Program-made: the position numbers and the translations under genes
The notes under the pieces: generated by a model
Databases searched by the model: none
Seen by the model: the letters and a program-made list of their open reading frames with translations, nothing else
Told to the model about the DNA's origin: nothing
Origin: Sphingobacterium sp. N143
Lineage (GTDB): Bacteria > Bacteroidota > Bacteroidia > Sphingobacteriales > Sphingobacteriaceae
NCBI RefSeq assembly: GCF_030325625.1
Contig: NZ_JACAIS010000001.1
Span: 806,001-870,000 of the forward strand
Length of the DNA stretch: 64,000 bases
Reading direction: 5' to 3'
Part shown: positions 44,295 through 53,601 of the stretch, piece after piece
Position numbering within the stretch: position 1 is the stretch's first letter
Layout: every line of letters starts with the position of its first letter

Positions 44295-45476
44295 TTATGC
44301 TTCTTGCTTTAGATCAAATGTGTGGTAATTCTTATAATGTACGAGCGATCGTACAGGCGTTGCGAGTGTTGACAATAGTTCTAGATAGATTTTAGCGATC
44401 AATTTCCAGGTTGTCTGTTCCCCATAACTACGTGCTTTGAAACGATGCCATGCAAGTAATCGCTTCGATCTATATAATAATTTGATATGATCGCCCATGG
44501 TTTGCACATCATTGAAAGGAGTGAGGATTCCCCGTTCATCTGTCAGTAAATCCATCGCATGCCAGTAGGGTGTTGAGATTACGGCAGCACCGGCGCCTAC
44601 CGCAAACGATAAAGTCCCGCTGTTGATCTGCTGTTCATGCTGATAGGGAGAAAGATAGATATCACAGGCTGTTAAGTATTCTTTTAATTGCTCATCGTTA
44701 ATGAATTCATCAATAAAAATGATCTTATCCCGCAGTTGTAACTGATCCACTAAACTCTGTAATTCAAAACGATAGGATTCACCCTCATGTGCCAGTACAT
44801 TCGGATGTGTCTTGCCTACAATTAAATATTTGAAATTTGGTAGATCGAGCCCTGCTAAGGAACGGATTGCATATTCTAGGCCTTTACTTCGCCCAATTAA
44901 GCCAAAAGTCATCATGACAAAATTATCCTGCAGGCCCAGTCTATATTTTGCCAATCCTTGGTTATAGTCAAATTGCGGCACACCGTGCGGTATGACCTGG
45001 ATTTTATGTTCGTCTATTGTTGGGAAGAGGTCTTTTAATAATTCTCTCCCTTTCGCCGAAAGCGAAACGACAGCCTGGGATTTAGTCAATAGCAACTCCA
45101 TGATTTCCTTTTGTCGCAAGGATGGCGATTGTAATATGGTATGGAATATCGTCAACAAAGGAGTCGTTAAATGATTGACCAATTGATTGATAAATATACC
45201 GTCGGCACCCCCAAATATACCATATTCGTGTTGGATGATACAATAATCATATTCCTCATTAACGATATGTACAGCTTGGATGTAACTGTCAAGACTTTCT
45301 TTGTGAATCACAAAGCGCACGGTCGGGTCATACTGTTCGGAGCCAGATTTGGATACAGCAATCACATCGATGGATACCGTTTGATCCAATGCCATTCCTG
45401 TTTTGAGATCTTTCGTGAAGGTTGCCAATCCACATTCCTGGGGTGGAAAGGTACTTATAAAAACAATTTTTTTCAT
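44295..45476 (-). CDS. GT4-type glycosyltransferase
   Basis: I chose the ATG at 45476 (MKKIVFISTFPPQECGLA); an ATG 11 codons upstream overlaps the preceding small frame. The 393-residue protein has the N-terminal GT-B fold start with STFPPQECGLATFTKDL and the C-terminal donor domain MTFGLIGRSKGLEYAIRSLA, FIDEFINDEQLKEYLTACDI and SPYQHEQQINSGTLSFAVGA, which is the GT4 pattern (E near the sugar nucleotide). It adds a sugar from an NDP-sugar; the acceptor is unknown. It is followed by a terminator. Confidence 0.88.
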   Translation of the reverse strand: MKKIVFISTFPPQECGLATFTKDLKTGMALDQTVSIDVIAVSKSGSEQYDPTVRFVIHKESLDSYIQAVHIVNEEYDYCIIQHEYGIFGGADGIFINQLVNHLTTPLLTIFHTILQSPSLRQKEIMELLLTKSQAVVSLSAKGRELLKDLFPTIDEHKIQVIPHGVPQFDYNQGLAKYRLGLQDNFVMMTFGLIGRSKGLEYAIRSLAGLDLPNFKYLIVGKTHPNVLAHEGESYRFELQSLVDQLQLRDKIIFIDEFINDEQLKEYLTACDIYLSPYQHEQQINSGTLSFAVGAGAAVISTPYWHAMDLLTDERGILTPFNDVQTMGDHIKLLYRSKRLLAWHRFKARSYGEQTTWKLIAKIYLELLSTLATPVRSLVHYKNYHTFDLKQEA

Positions 45477-45480
45477 ATGC

Positions 45481-45600
45481 TTAGTCCTCTTTCCCCTTGT
45501 CTTTCTCATTATTTACCGGAATATCCAAAATCGCCATTAGAAGTAAATAATATCCTTTTTCCAGGCCCATTTTCTTTGCTTTTTGATCTATTTTTTCCAT
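45481..45600 (-). CDS. 39-residue open frame directly upstream of the glycosyltransferase
   Basis: The frame starts at ATG 45600 (MEKIDQKAKKMG) and ends 4 bp before the glycosyltransferase start. The residues LEKGYYLLLMAILDIPVNN look ordinary for a small protein but I recognise nothing. A longer frame to 45879 exists without leader or domain signal. It may be a short leader peptide or a remnant. Confidence 0.25.
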   Translation of the reverse strand: MEKIDQKAKKMGLEKGYYLLLMAILDIPVNNEKDKGKED

Positions 45601-45879
45601 ATGACATTTTATAATTAAGGTGATATATTGTTTCGTTTTATGCATCAAAAGCTGTACCCAAAGGAGAGGATTTGTTGCATATCCGTAGTTTACAAAGGCG
45701 TTATCCGTAGTGTAATACAGTGTATACCGCACAAACACTTCTTGAGTAGGTATTTTTCCTTTGATGGAAAACTTACCCCTAGCTCTTAGGTTGACTGTAC
45801 CAAGTATTTTTGATGTACGGGTTGAACAAAGGAGGCTAGATGTTGGTTTAGCGTACAAGATTGACTTGGGGAGTATCAT

Positions 45880-46326
45880 GTGAAGCTTCTGCTAGCTACG
45901 GTCTGACACTTTATGATAAAAAAAATAACTCAAAGAAAGTCAATGATCATTTGGTTAGGCATGGGTCAAAGGATGGAGCTCGCTTCCCCGAATTGTGATA
46001 GTTGTCCACTTTTTTAGGCATTGTGCTAACAAGTGCTTTATATTCTTATGTCTTGGCTACGTACTTCATACGTTTTCTTCCTGACTTATTACTTAAATCT
46101 CTTTTATCCTAATTAGTTAATTTTTTAGTTGTTATAGGAAAAATACGGTAGCATACAGTCACTAACTACGCTTATGCCAAGTTTTTTCCATAAAAACGTA
46201 CTTCTACGTTAACTGTCAATGGACCGTATGATGTGTAATAGACCTTCAGAGACTAGCACTTTTATTGATGCCTCTTTATGAGATCAACGTCAAACAACAT
46301 CAATATAAACAAAAAAGAGGAAAGTT
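45880..46326. other. 447-bp intergenic region, no gene recognised
   Basis: Short frames only, no repeats of note, no tRNA. It must contain the promoter of the sigma-factor gene at 46327; I could not fix a -7 box. Confidence 0.45.
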
Positions 46327-46827
46327 ATGAGCGATTACAATTTAGACCTACTGATCAAGGAAAAAAGAGGCTTGTTAAGTCATTTTGCTGCTAAATTTAC
46401 AAATGACCCTGATGAAAAGGAGGATCTGATTCAGGAGACTTGGATCAGAGCTTTAAAATCCCTTGATAATTTTGTGCAGCATCCCAAGTTAATGAGCTGG
46501 CTGTATGTTATTATGAAGCATACCTACATAAACAAATACCGCAAAGCCAAGCGCGTCAGCGAGGTTCAAGATACGTATATTGGTCTAGAAGAGACTAATA
46601 CTATTGTCCATAACAAGGGGCTTAATAAATTTATAGCTGAAGATATCGAAAAAGCAATGTGCAAATTGACAGCTGAAAATTACGAGATCTTCCGTTTATA
46701 TTTAGAAGGCTATAAGTATCATGAAATCGCCAGTTATTTTAATATGCCAGAAGGAACTATAAAAACTCGGATCCATATGGCCCGAAAAAAGTTACAGCAA
46801 GAGCTAAAGCTTTATAAATTAAATTAA
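46327..46827 (+). CDS. ECF-type RNA polymerase sigma factor
   Basis: The 166-residue protein has region 2 (about 12-80: FTNDPDEKEDLIQETWIRAL, then LMSWLYVIMKHTYINKYRK) and region 4 (about 110-160: YEIFRLYLEGYKYHEIASYF, then MPEGTIKTRIHMARKKLQQE). No FecR gene is adjacent, so it differs from the phospholipase-locus sigma factor and may answer a general stress signal. It is followed at 13 bp by a fragment of ligD and then by a glycolipid-binding gene on the same strand. Confidence 0.9.
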   Translation: MSDYNLDLLIKEKRGLLSHFAAKFTNDPDEKEDLIQETWIRALKSLDNFVQHPKLMSWLYVIMKHTYINKYRKAKRVSEVQDTYIGLEETNTIVHNKGLNKFIAEDIEKAMCKLTAENYEIFRLYLEGYKYHEIASYFNMPEGTIKTRIHMARKKLQQELKLYKLN

Positions 46828-46840
46828 CAAATAGCAATCC

Positions 46841-47239
46841 GTGCGACAAAATCCAATTTATATTCCTTTCGGTGGAAAATACGATTATGAGCAGTCTAAG
46901 GAATTTGCGCGCGTGATCGTTACGCTGGTACATCGGGAACTGCCTGATTATACAAGTCTGGAAAGGACAGTAAAAGACCGGAAAGGGAAAATGTATCTTG
47001 ATTTTTTGCAGAACAGACCGCATGCTACGATTGCAACGGCGTATTCGGTAAGACCGAAACCCGGAGCTACGGTATCAATGCCGCTGCACTGGGACGAGGT
47101 CAAGAAAGGGCTTCAGATTAGTGATTTCAATATCCGAAACGCCATTTCAAGGATGAATGAAATGGGCGACATCTTTAAGCCTGTACTTGGAAAAGGAATC
47201 GATCTGAAAAAAGCAATTGCAAAATTTTCAGAAAAATAG
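46841..47239 (+). pseudogene. ligD: fragment of DNA ligase D (polymerase domain, C-terminal half)
   Basis: The 132 residues match the second half of the LigD primase-polymerase domain: YIPFGGKYDYEQSKEFARVI, then LDFLQNRPHATIATAYSVRP, KPGATVSMPLHWDEVKKGL and FKPVLGKGIDL. The first half of that domain, with the catalytic aspartates, and the ligase and nuclease parts are missing. In-frame stop TAG lies three codons before the GTG start, so the left part is lost and not merely frameshifted. It may be translated, but no ligase or polymerase activity is expected. A complete ligD elsewhere in the genome is not excluded. Confidence 0.8.
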
Positions 47240-47276
47240 AAATGGCAGCTCATATCATATTTAAACCTCAGAAAAG

Positions 47277-47837
47277 ATGAAAAAGATACTCTGGCGGGGC
47301 ATTCTCTACAAATCATGGGAGCATTGTACCCTACAACAGGAAAAAGACGGGATGGCTGTACGGTCTATAATTACTGGAAATTATCAAAATCAGTTATTTT
47401 CCGTAAACAATACGTTAAAATTAGATGAGAAGTGGCGTATTCAGGAATTTGAGATACGATCTGATATCGATGGTAAGACAAACTATACAGTAGGTCGAAG
47501 AATTGGAAAGGACTGGTGGATTAATGATTCCGTTATACCAGAACTGACCGGGCTTCTCTATATTGATATCTCTCTGACACCATTTACAAATACTCTTCCG
47601 GTCAATCATCTGCTTCTGGAGATTGGTAAATCCTCAGATATTGATGTTTTATATATCGATCTTTTAGAGAACGAAATAAAACCCGTCCGACAGCGCTATA
47701 CCAGAAAAGCAAAATATCAGTATTTATATGAAAGCCTTGATTATCCGTTCGAGGCGGTCATTACTGTTGACCCCAAAGGTATCGTGACAAGTTATCCTGG
47801 ACTATTCGAGGAAGTAGTAGAAGGAAGGATGAAATAA
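47277..47837 (+). CDS. putative glycolipid-binding protein (DUF1089-type)
   Basis: The 186-residue protein fits the putative glycolipid-binding family: WRGILYKSWEHCTLQQEKDG at the start, VNNTLKLDEKWRIQEFEI, PFTNTLPVNHLLLEIGKS and the late VRQRYTRKAKYQYLYES and PGLFEEVV. It has no signal peptide and is probably cytoplasmic. Only a fold and a possible lipid ligand are known for the family. It follows the ligD fragment by 37 bp. Confidence 0.75.
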   Translation: MKKILWRGILYKSWEHCTLQQEKDGMAVRSIITGNYQNQLFSVNNTLKLDEKWRIQEFEIRSDIDGKTNYTVGRRIGKDWWINDSVIPELTGLLYIDISLTPFTNTLPVNHLLLEIGKSSDIDVLYIDLLENEIKPVRQRYTRKAKYQYLYESLDYPFEAVITVDPKGIVTSYPGLFEEVVEGRMK

Positions 47838-47848
47838 GAAAATTTGTT

Positions 47849-49006
47849 TTAAGGTTTCAACACCACCTTTACGCAATCATCTTCTTTCTCATTAAAAATT
47901 TTATAACCGTATTCAGCTTCTGTAAGAGGAATTGTATGCGTGATAATATCATCCAAAACTACTTTATTTTCGCTGACAAGGCTGATAAGTTTATCAATGT
48001 AGTTAAGAACAGGTGCTTGGCCCTGCTTTATTGTGATGCCCTTGTCAAAAATTCTGAAAAGTGGAAAATTATCGTATGGCGAGCCATATACGCCCATGAT
48101 AGATACAGTGCCCATCCGTCTGACCGCTTCAAAGCACATCTCCAATACTTTGATCGATCCCTTTTCAAAATTGATCGTTGCTTTGACTTTATCCATAAGA
48201 TTTCGTTCAGGCTCAAACCCCACGGCATCTATGCAGACGTCAGCTCCTCTTCCGTCAGTCATTTCACGAATTGCGTTAATGACATCTACTTTGTGTGGAT
48301 TTAGGGTTTCCACTTTATTGACTGCTTTAGCTTTATCTAGCCGATAGTCCAGCGGATCTATCGCGATGACTCTACCAGCACCATTGAGCCAAGCCGCTTT
48401 TTGAGCCATCAAACCTACAGGGCCAGAACCAAAGATTGCTACAGTTTCGCCACCTTTCAGATCTGCCCAATCAATTGAAGACCATCCGGTAGGAAAAATA
48501 TCGGTTAGAAATAAAGCCTGTTCATCAGATAGGTGATCGGGAATGACCCTTGGGCTGATATCGGCATAGGGCACTCTAACGTACTCAGCTTGACCGCCAG
48601 AATAACCTCCGTAGAGATCAGTGTAGCCAAAGAGTGCTCCACCTTTTTGATCCATCATATCTCCATTAGGCCCATAATGTTTAAAGTTTGAATTCTCGCA
48701 GGCCGGCGAAGCTTCATGTGTGCAGAAAAAACATTTTCCGCAAGCTATTGGGAAGGGGACTACGACACGGTCGCCTTTTTTTAGATTTTTGATCTCTGAG
48801 CCAACCTCTTCTACGATCCCCATAAATTCGTGCCCCATGATGAGTTCCTCCTTTTGGGGAACAGCACCACTTAAAATATGTAGATCAGATCCACATATTG
48901 CTGTTGCTGTAACTTTTAGAATTACATCCCTTGGATCAAGGATAGCTGGGTCAGGCACATTATCAACACTAATATCGCCGGGCTTATGGAATACTGCTGC
49001 TTTCAT
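47849..49006 (-). CDS. zinc-dependent alcohol/formaldehyde-type dehydrogenase
   Basis: The 385-residue protein is a medium-chain dehydrogenase with catalytic zinc site (CGSDLHILSG, GHEFMGIVEEVG), structural zinc loop CGKCFFCTHEASPACENSN and Rossmann motif VAIFGSGPVGLMAQKAAWL. Similarity in length and in the FFCTHE loop is to glutathione-independent formaldehyde dehydrogenases; alcohol or aldehyde substrates are equally possible. It faces the glycolipid-binding gene 11 bp away. No regulator is adjacent. Confidence 0.88.
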   Translation of the reverse strand: MKAAVFHKPGDISVDNVPDPAILDPRDVILKVTATAICGSDLHILSGAVPQKEELIMGHEFMGIVEEVGSEIKNLKKGDRVVVPFPIACGKCFFCTHEASPACENSNFKHYGPNGDMMDQKGGALFGYTDLYGGYSGGQAEYVRVPYADISPRVIPDHLSDEQALFLTDIFPTGWSSIDWADLKGGETVAIFGSGPVGLMAQKAAWLNGAGRVIAIDPLDYRLDKAKAVNKVETLNPHKVDVINAIREMTDGRGADVCIDAVGFEPERNLMDKVKATINFEKGSIKVLEMCFEAVRRMGTVSIMGVYGSPYDNFPLFRIFDKGITIKQGQAPVLNYIDKLISLVSENKVVLDDIITHTIPLTEAEYGYKIFNEKEDDCVKVVLKP

Positions 49007-49301
49007 AATTTAAAGTTTAGAATGTTGCTGCATTTAATTAATTTTTCGTTTGTTATCTCTATGAATAACCTATCCCAAACAGATTTGGTTCAAAAAGAAT
49101 TAGCACCAAGAAAAATCAGTGTGAATAGTAAGTCCGGGGCCCCAAAAAAAAACGGAAGTTATCGGTGGACTGATCAGATTTTTACTGTTTGACATGTATA
49201 TCATTAGGATTTAAGAAAAAAAACAATTTATACAAACTAAAGATTGCCCTATATTGTCCTTATACTAAAGACTGCTTGTCCCAGTTATGAAGAAAGTTTT
49301 T

Positions 49302-49334
49302 AAAAGCTAGGCACCTTTCCAACCTAGCTTTTTT
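49302..49334 (+). terminator. hairpin in the divergent region before the ferritin-like gene
   Basis: A 10-bp stem AAAAGCTAGG / CCTAGCTTTT with an 11-nt loop followed by T residues. No gene precedes it on the plus strand. Confidence 0.6.
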
Positions 49335-49471
49335 AATTGTATCTAGTTTTGTTTCCATAGCTTGAACGCTTCCGTCCATTATATGCTTTTTTCATAAAAA
49401 AGCAAACGATTTATTTCGGGCATCCGTTCATGAAGTAACATCAGTTTATTTACTCTTCTAAACGTTGAATT

Positions 49472-50020
49472 ATGAAACAAGAAACTGGAACTACGCCAAA
49501 ATTTAAAACAAAGGCTACTGCCAAGTCTGAGCCGGCGTTGCAGGAGCTCTTTTTGGATGAAATAATGGATCTCTACTGGGCCGAAAACCATCTCGTCAAA
49601 TCATTGCCAAAAATGATAAAAGCAGCAACATCACCTGCGTTGGCCACTGCTATCGAAAATCATCTCAAAGAAACAGAAGGGCACGTTTCGCGGCTGGAGC
49701 AGATATTCAAGCTATTGGGCAAAGAAGCACTGGCTAAAAAATGTGATGCAATGGAAGGACTGACCAAAGAAGCGGAGGGCATCATCGAAAGTACTGCGGC
49801 TGGGACAGCAACGCGGGACGTGGGTATTATTTTGGCTTCTCAAAAAGTAGAGCATTATGAAATTGCCAGCTATGGCGGTTTGCTCCAGCTTGCTGCCACA
49901 CTGGGACTGCAGCAAGTAGCCGCATTACTTGAGCAGACACTCGGTGAGGAACAAACGGCTGACGCACTGCTCACTGAGGTGGCGGAAAATAAAATTAACT
50001 ATACGGCTGCAGAAGAATAA
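49472..50020 (+). CDS. DUF892 ferritin-like protein (YciE/YciF type)
   Basis: The 182-residue protein has the DUF892 four-helix bundle: FLDEIMDLYWAENHLVKSL with the first acidic metal ligands, ENHLKETEGHVSRLEQIF, then VEHYEIASYGGLLQLAATL and LLEQTLGEEQTADALLTEV. A carboxylate-bridged di-iron site is expected. It forms a unit with the catalase gene 16 bp downstream, a pairing that fits peroxide and iron stress defence. A 9-bp hairpin at 49384-49404 lies upstream of it. Confidence 0.9.
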   Translation: MKQETGTTPKFKTKATAKSEPALQELFLDEIMDLYWAENHLVKSLPKMIKAATSPALATAIENHLKETEGHVSRLEQIFKLLGKEALAKKCDAMEGLTKEAEGIIESTAAGTATRDVGIILASQKVEHYEIASYGGLLQLAATLGLQQVAALLEQTLGEEQTADALLTEVAENKINYTAAEE

Positions 50021-50036
50021 TAACACATCAAGTAAC

Positions 50037-52226
50037 ATGAAAAAGAGAGATATAGAAATAAAAAAGGGCAAACAGCCTGAAAACGAAAAAACAAAATCAT
50101 TAGATCAGCATATAGCCGATGCGGCCGGCCAATTGATGACAACCGATCAGGGTGTAAAGATCAACGACGATCAAAATTCATTACGTGCGGGTGACCGTGG
50201 AGCGACACTGCTGGAAGATTTTATCCTGCGGGAGAAGATTACCCATTTTGACCACGAGCGTATCCCCGAACGTGTGGTACACGCGAGGGGATCGGGCGCA
50301 CACGGCGTTTTTAAATTGTACAAACAGCTGGGGGAGCTGACTAAAGCCGGTTTTTTGAACGATACAGCAATAGAGACACCGGTATTTGTGCGCTTTTCTA
50401 CGGTTGCTGGTTCCAGAGGCTCCACAGATTTGGCCCGTGATGTACGTGGCTTTGCCGTCAAATTCTACACACAGGAGGGGAATTTCGATTTGGTAGGCAA
50501 CAATATGCCGGTATTCTTTATTCAGGATGCGATGAAATTTCCGGATCTGGTCCATGCCGTCAAACCTGAACCGGACAACGAAATTCCGCAGGCAGCTTCC
50601 GCACATGATACTTTTTGGGATTTTATTTCCTTAATGCCCGAATCTACCCATATGATTATGTGGTTGATGAGTGATCGGGCCATTCCACGCAGCTACCGGA
50701 TGATGGAAGGTTTTGGCGTACATACATTTCAATTTATTAATAAGAAGGGAGAAGCCACCTTTGTTAAATTTCATTGGAAACCGCTTCTGGGGGTACATTC
50801 CGTCGCTTGGGATGAGGCGCAGAAGATTTCAGGTAAGGACCCTGATTTTCACCGGCGCGATCTTTGGGATGCTATCGAAAGCGGTGCATTCCCCGAATGG
50901 GAGTTAGGCGTGCAGATCGTTCCCGAGGCAGATGAGTTTAAATTTGATTTTGATCTATTGGATTCCACCAAAATTATTCCTGAAGAACTTGTCCCCGTGC
51001 AGCGAATCGGTAAAATGACGCTCAATCGTAATCCCGACAACTTTTTTGCGGAAACCGAACAGGCAGCTTTTCACATAGGCAACGTCGTACCGGGAATAGA
51101 TTTCACCAATGACCCGTTATTGCAGGGGCGGTTATTCTCCTATACCGATACACAGCTCATCCGCTTAGGCGGTCCCAATTTTCACGAAATACCGATTAAT
51201 CGGCCGATCAGCCCATCACACAACAACCAACGTGACGGATTTATGCGCCAAAGGATTGACCGTGGTAAAACCAGCTATGGACCAAATTCGCTCGGTGGTA
51301 ACGACCCTGCCCAGGTGAAAGAGGCAGATGGAGGCTTTACGAGCTATCAGGAACGCATTGACGCCAGAAAAGTGCGCGCACGTAGCGATAGTTTCCGGGA
51401 TCATTTTAGCCAGGCAAGATTGTTTTTTCAAAGTCAATCAGAACCCGAGAAAAATCATATTATTGATGCCTTCAGTTTCGAATTGGGTAAGGTAAAAACT
51501 GTCGCCGTGAGACAACGTATGATTGGTATCTTGTCTTTAGTGGATAAAGGCCTGGCTGCTGAAGTGGCTTTTGCACTTGGATTACAGGTGCCTCAGGAGC
51601 CCGAAAAACCGATCAATCACAGCTTACCGGCTGATGCTGACGCTGCAGACTATGAACCTATACAAGTTAAAGGAAAGGTTAAAGTTTCACCTGCATTGAG
51701 TATGAAAGATACGATAAAAGATAGCATTCAAAGCCGAAAAGTAGCAATACTTGCCGCAGATGGAGTCGATTCTGTATCATTGCAAACGGTAAGCGATGCG
51801 ATTGTAGCCGCTGGTGCTGTAGTGCATGTTATTGCCCCGAAACTCGGCGAGATCACTGCCTCCGATAACACGAAAATCCCGGTCGAAGAGAGCTTACTGA
51901 CAGGGGCATCCGTACTGTATGATGCTGTATATGTACCTGGTGGAAAAAATAGTGTGGCGACTCTGGAAGCAGAGGCAAATGCTGTACATTTTCTGAATGA
52001 AGCATTTAGACATTGTAAAGCACTTGCAGCTGATGCGGATGCAATTCAGGTATTGGAAGCTACCTATTTCTTCGATAAGCTTCCCGACGAGTTTTCAGAG
52101 AAAACTGTGCTTGAAGAGGGAGTCATTGTCGAAAAAGACGCTAGTGACTTAGCTGAGAAATTTGTTAAAGCAATTGCGCAGCACCGCTTTTGGGAGCGCG
52201 AAAAACCAAGGCAGGTACCGGCTTAG
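50037..52226 (+). CDS. katE: large-subunit (HPII-type) catalase
   Basis: I chose the ATG at 50037 (MKKRDIEIKKGK), after the ferritin-like stop; the longer frame overlaps that gene. The 729-residue protein has the catalytic His in RVVHARGSGAHGVFKL, the heme pocket RFSTVAGSRGSTDLARDV, Asn in GNNMPVFFIQDA and the proximal Tyr in LFSYTDTQLIRLGGPNFHEI. Residues about 585-729 form a DJ-1-like C-terminal domain (KVAILAADGVDSVSLQTVSD). Size and this extension place it in clade II. It destroys hydrogen peroxide in the cytoplasm. Confidence 0.95.
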   Translation: MKKRDIEIKKGKQPENEKTKSLDQHIADAAGQLMTTDQGVKINDDQNSLRAGDRGATLLEDFILREKITHFDHERIPERVVHARGSGAHGVFKLYKQLGELTKAGFLNDTAIETPVFVRFSTVAGSRGSTDLARDVRGFAVKFYTQEGNFDLVGNNMPVFFIQDAMKFPDLVHAVKPEPDNEIPQAASAHDTFWDFISLMPESTHMIMWLMSDRAIPRSYRMMEGFGVHTFQFINKKGEATFVKFHWKPLLGVHSVAWDEAQKISGKDPDFHRRDLWDAIESGAFPEWELGVQIVPEADEFKFDFDLLDSTKIIPEELVPVQRIGKMTLNRNPDNFFAETEQAAFHIGNVVPGIDFTNDPLLQGRLFSYTDTQLIRLGGPNFHEIPINRPISPSHNNQRDGFMRQRIDRGKTSYGPNSLGGNDPAQVKEADGGFTSYQERIDARKVRARSDSFRDHFSQARLFFQSQSEPEKNHIIDAFSFELGKVKTVAVRQRMIGILSLVDKGLAAEVAFALGLQVPQEPEKPINHSLPADADAADYEPIQVKGKVKVSPALSMKDTIKDSIQSRKVAILAADGVDSVSLQTVSDAIVAAGAVVHVIAPKLGEITASDNTKIPVEESLLTGASVLYDAVYVPGGKNSVATLEAEANAVHFLNEAFRHCKALAADADAIQVLEATYFFDKLPDEFSEKTVLEEGVIVEKDASDLAEKFVKAIAQHRFWEREKPRQVPA

Positions 52227-52240
52227 AAAAGGTGGCGATC

Positions 52241-52279
52241 ACTATAAAAAGCCCGGTAATATGCCGGGCTTTTTATAGT
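52241..52279. terminator. terminator after catalase
   Basis: Perfect 16-bp stem ACTATAAAAAGCCCGG / CCGGGCTTTTTATAGT with a 7-nt loop, between convergent catalase and ankyrin genes. Confidence 0.85.
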
Positions 52280-52311
52280 TAAGATTGTATTTATCCGATG
52301 AAACCTTTTCT

Positions 52312-52785
52312 TTAGTTTGCCAGTATCGCCATCGCACCTTCATTGCCCTGTTGGGCAGCGAGGTCGCAAACAGAAAGCCCGCGGACATCCAGGAGTGTTG
52401 GGTCTGCACCTTTGTCGCGCAACAGTTTTAGCACATCATTTCGACCAAACATGGCCGCAAACATCAACGCTGTACCACCATTGCCATGTTGGAGATTTAA
52501 ATTTGCACCATGTTGGATGAGAATCTCAGCGATATCTTTATAACCTTTGAAGGCAACACCCATCAAAGCGGTATTGCCACCATTATCCTGCGCGTCAACA
52601 TTGGCACCCGATTCGAGTAATAGTTTAGCCGCATCGAGCTGATTATTATAACAGGCGATAATCAATGGCGTGTGGCCTTTGGTATCACGACTATCCAAAT
52701 CTACTTTCTGGCGGATAAGTTCCTGCAATACATCAATGTTACCCAGTCTGGCAGCATGAATAATAACTTCTGTCATCTGTGTCAT
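52312..52785 (-). CDS. ankyrin-repeat protein
   Basis: The 157-residue protein is four to five ankyrin repeats: ARLGNIDVLQELIRQKVDLD, DTKGHTPLIIACYNNQLDAA, GANVDAQDNGGNTALMGVAF and GANLNLQHGNGGTALMFAAM. It has no signal peptide. Ankyrin proteins next to bacterial catalase genes have been linked to haem or catalase activity in other species, so a partner role is possible; here it faces the catalase gene convergently with a terminator between, and they are not one transcript. Confidence 0.88.
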   Translation of the reverse strand: MTQMTEVIIHAARLGNIDVLQELIRQKVDLDSRDTKGHTPLIIACYNNQLDAAKLLLESGANVDAQDNGGNTALMGVAFKGYKDIAEILIQHGANLNLQHGNGGTALMFAAMFGRNDVLKLLRDKGADPTLLDVRGLSVCDLAAQQGNEGAMAILAN

Positions 52786-52935
52786 AAGAGAATTGTTTTA
52801 TTGTGATTATGCAATTTTATTTCCCAACGCTTACCCTTACAAGGTATAATCGTGAAGGAACATGTACTACTTGAGAACAACAGTTAAAGCCTAACGGTTT
52901 GCTATCCTTCCAGCATATTTTCTTTTAACAGGGAT

Positions 52936-53475
52936 CTATACCTTTGCAAAAGCTTTAATAATTGCTTTATTGAATTCAGGTAGATCGTCCGGCGTGCGGC
53001 TTGTTATCAGTTCCGCATCGACAACAACAGCATTATCTTCCCAATTGGCACCAGCGTTGATTAAATCTATTTTAATTGCTTCTACCGAAGTCATTTTCTT
53101 GTCCCTGACAAGATCTGCATTGATCAAAAGCTGCGGACCATGGCAGATAGCAGCAATGGGTTTATTACGTTCCCAAAAAGCGTTAATCAATGCAATGGCA
53201 GTTTTGTTGGTGCGCAGTTTATCGGGATTGATGACACCACCGGGTAGCAGAAGAGCATCGTATTTATTTTCCTCGGCCTCCTGAAGGGGGACATCGACAA
53301 TATATTCGTTAGACCATTCATCGCCTTTTTTTGAGCGAACCTTATCCTTTGAAGGTGAGATAATATGGGTTTTGGCACCGGCATTTTCCAATGCTTCTTT
53401 CGGACTGCTCAATTCGATTTCTTCAAAACCATCGGCAACCAGGATAGCGATCTTTTTGTCTTTTAATTTTTCCAT
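52936..53475 (-). CDS. DJ-1/PfpI-family protein
   Basis: The 179-residue protein starts KKIAILVADGFEEIELSSPK and carries the nucleophile Cys in AAICHGPQLLI and the ligand motif LPGGVINPDKLR, as in type 1 glutamine-amidotransferase-like PfpI/YhbO stress proteins. It would act as a chaperone, deglycase or protease-like stress protein; the exact activity is debated for the family. Its start is at the ATG 53475. It is intact, unlike the related remnant at 31378. Confidence 0.9.
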   Translation of the reverse strand: MEKLKDKKIAILVADGFEEIELSSPKEALENAGAKTHIISPSKDKVRSKKGDEWSNEYIVDVPLQEAEENKYDALLLPGGVINPDKLRTNKTAIALINAFWERNKPIAAICHGPQLLINADLVRDKKMTSVEAIKIDLINAGANWEDNAVVVDAELITSRTPDDLPEFNKAIIKAFAKV

Positions 53476-53601
53476 GTAAAGAAATGTTTTGTTCTTATAC
53501 TGAACGGCTCTCCTTCATGGAAAGTTTGGATTAATCTTAAATTAAGCTGTAATTCTGAAAACCCTTTGCCCTTGAACGTTGTCCATTTTGTAAATCATAC
53601 T

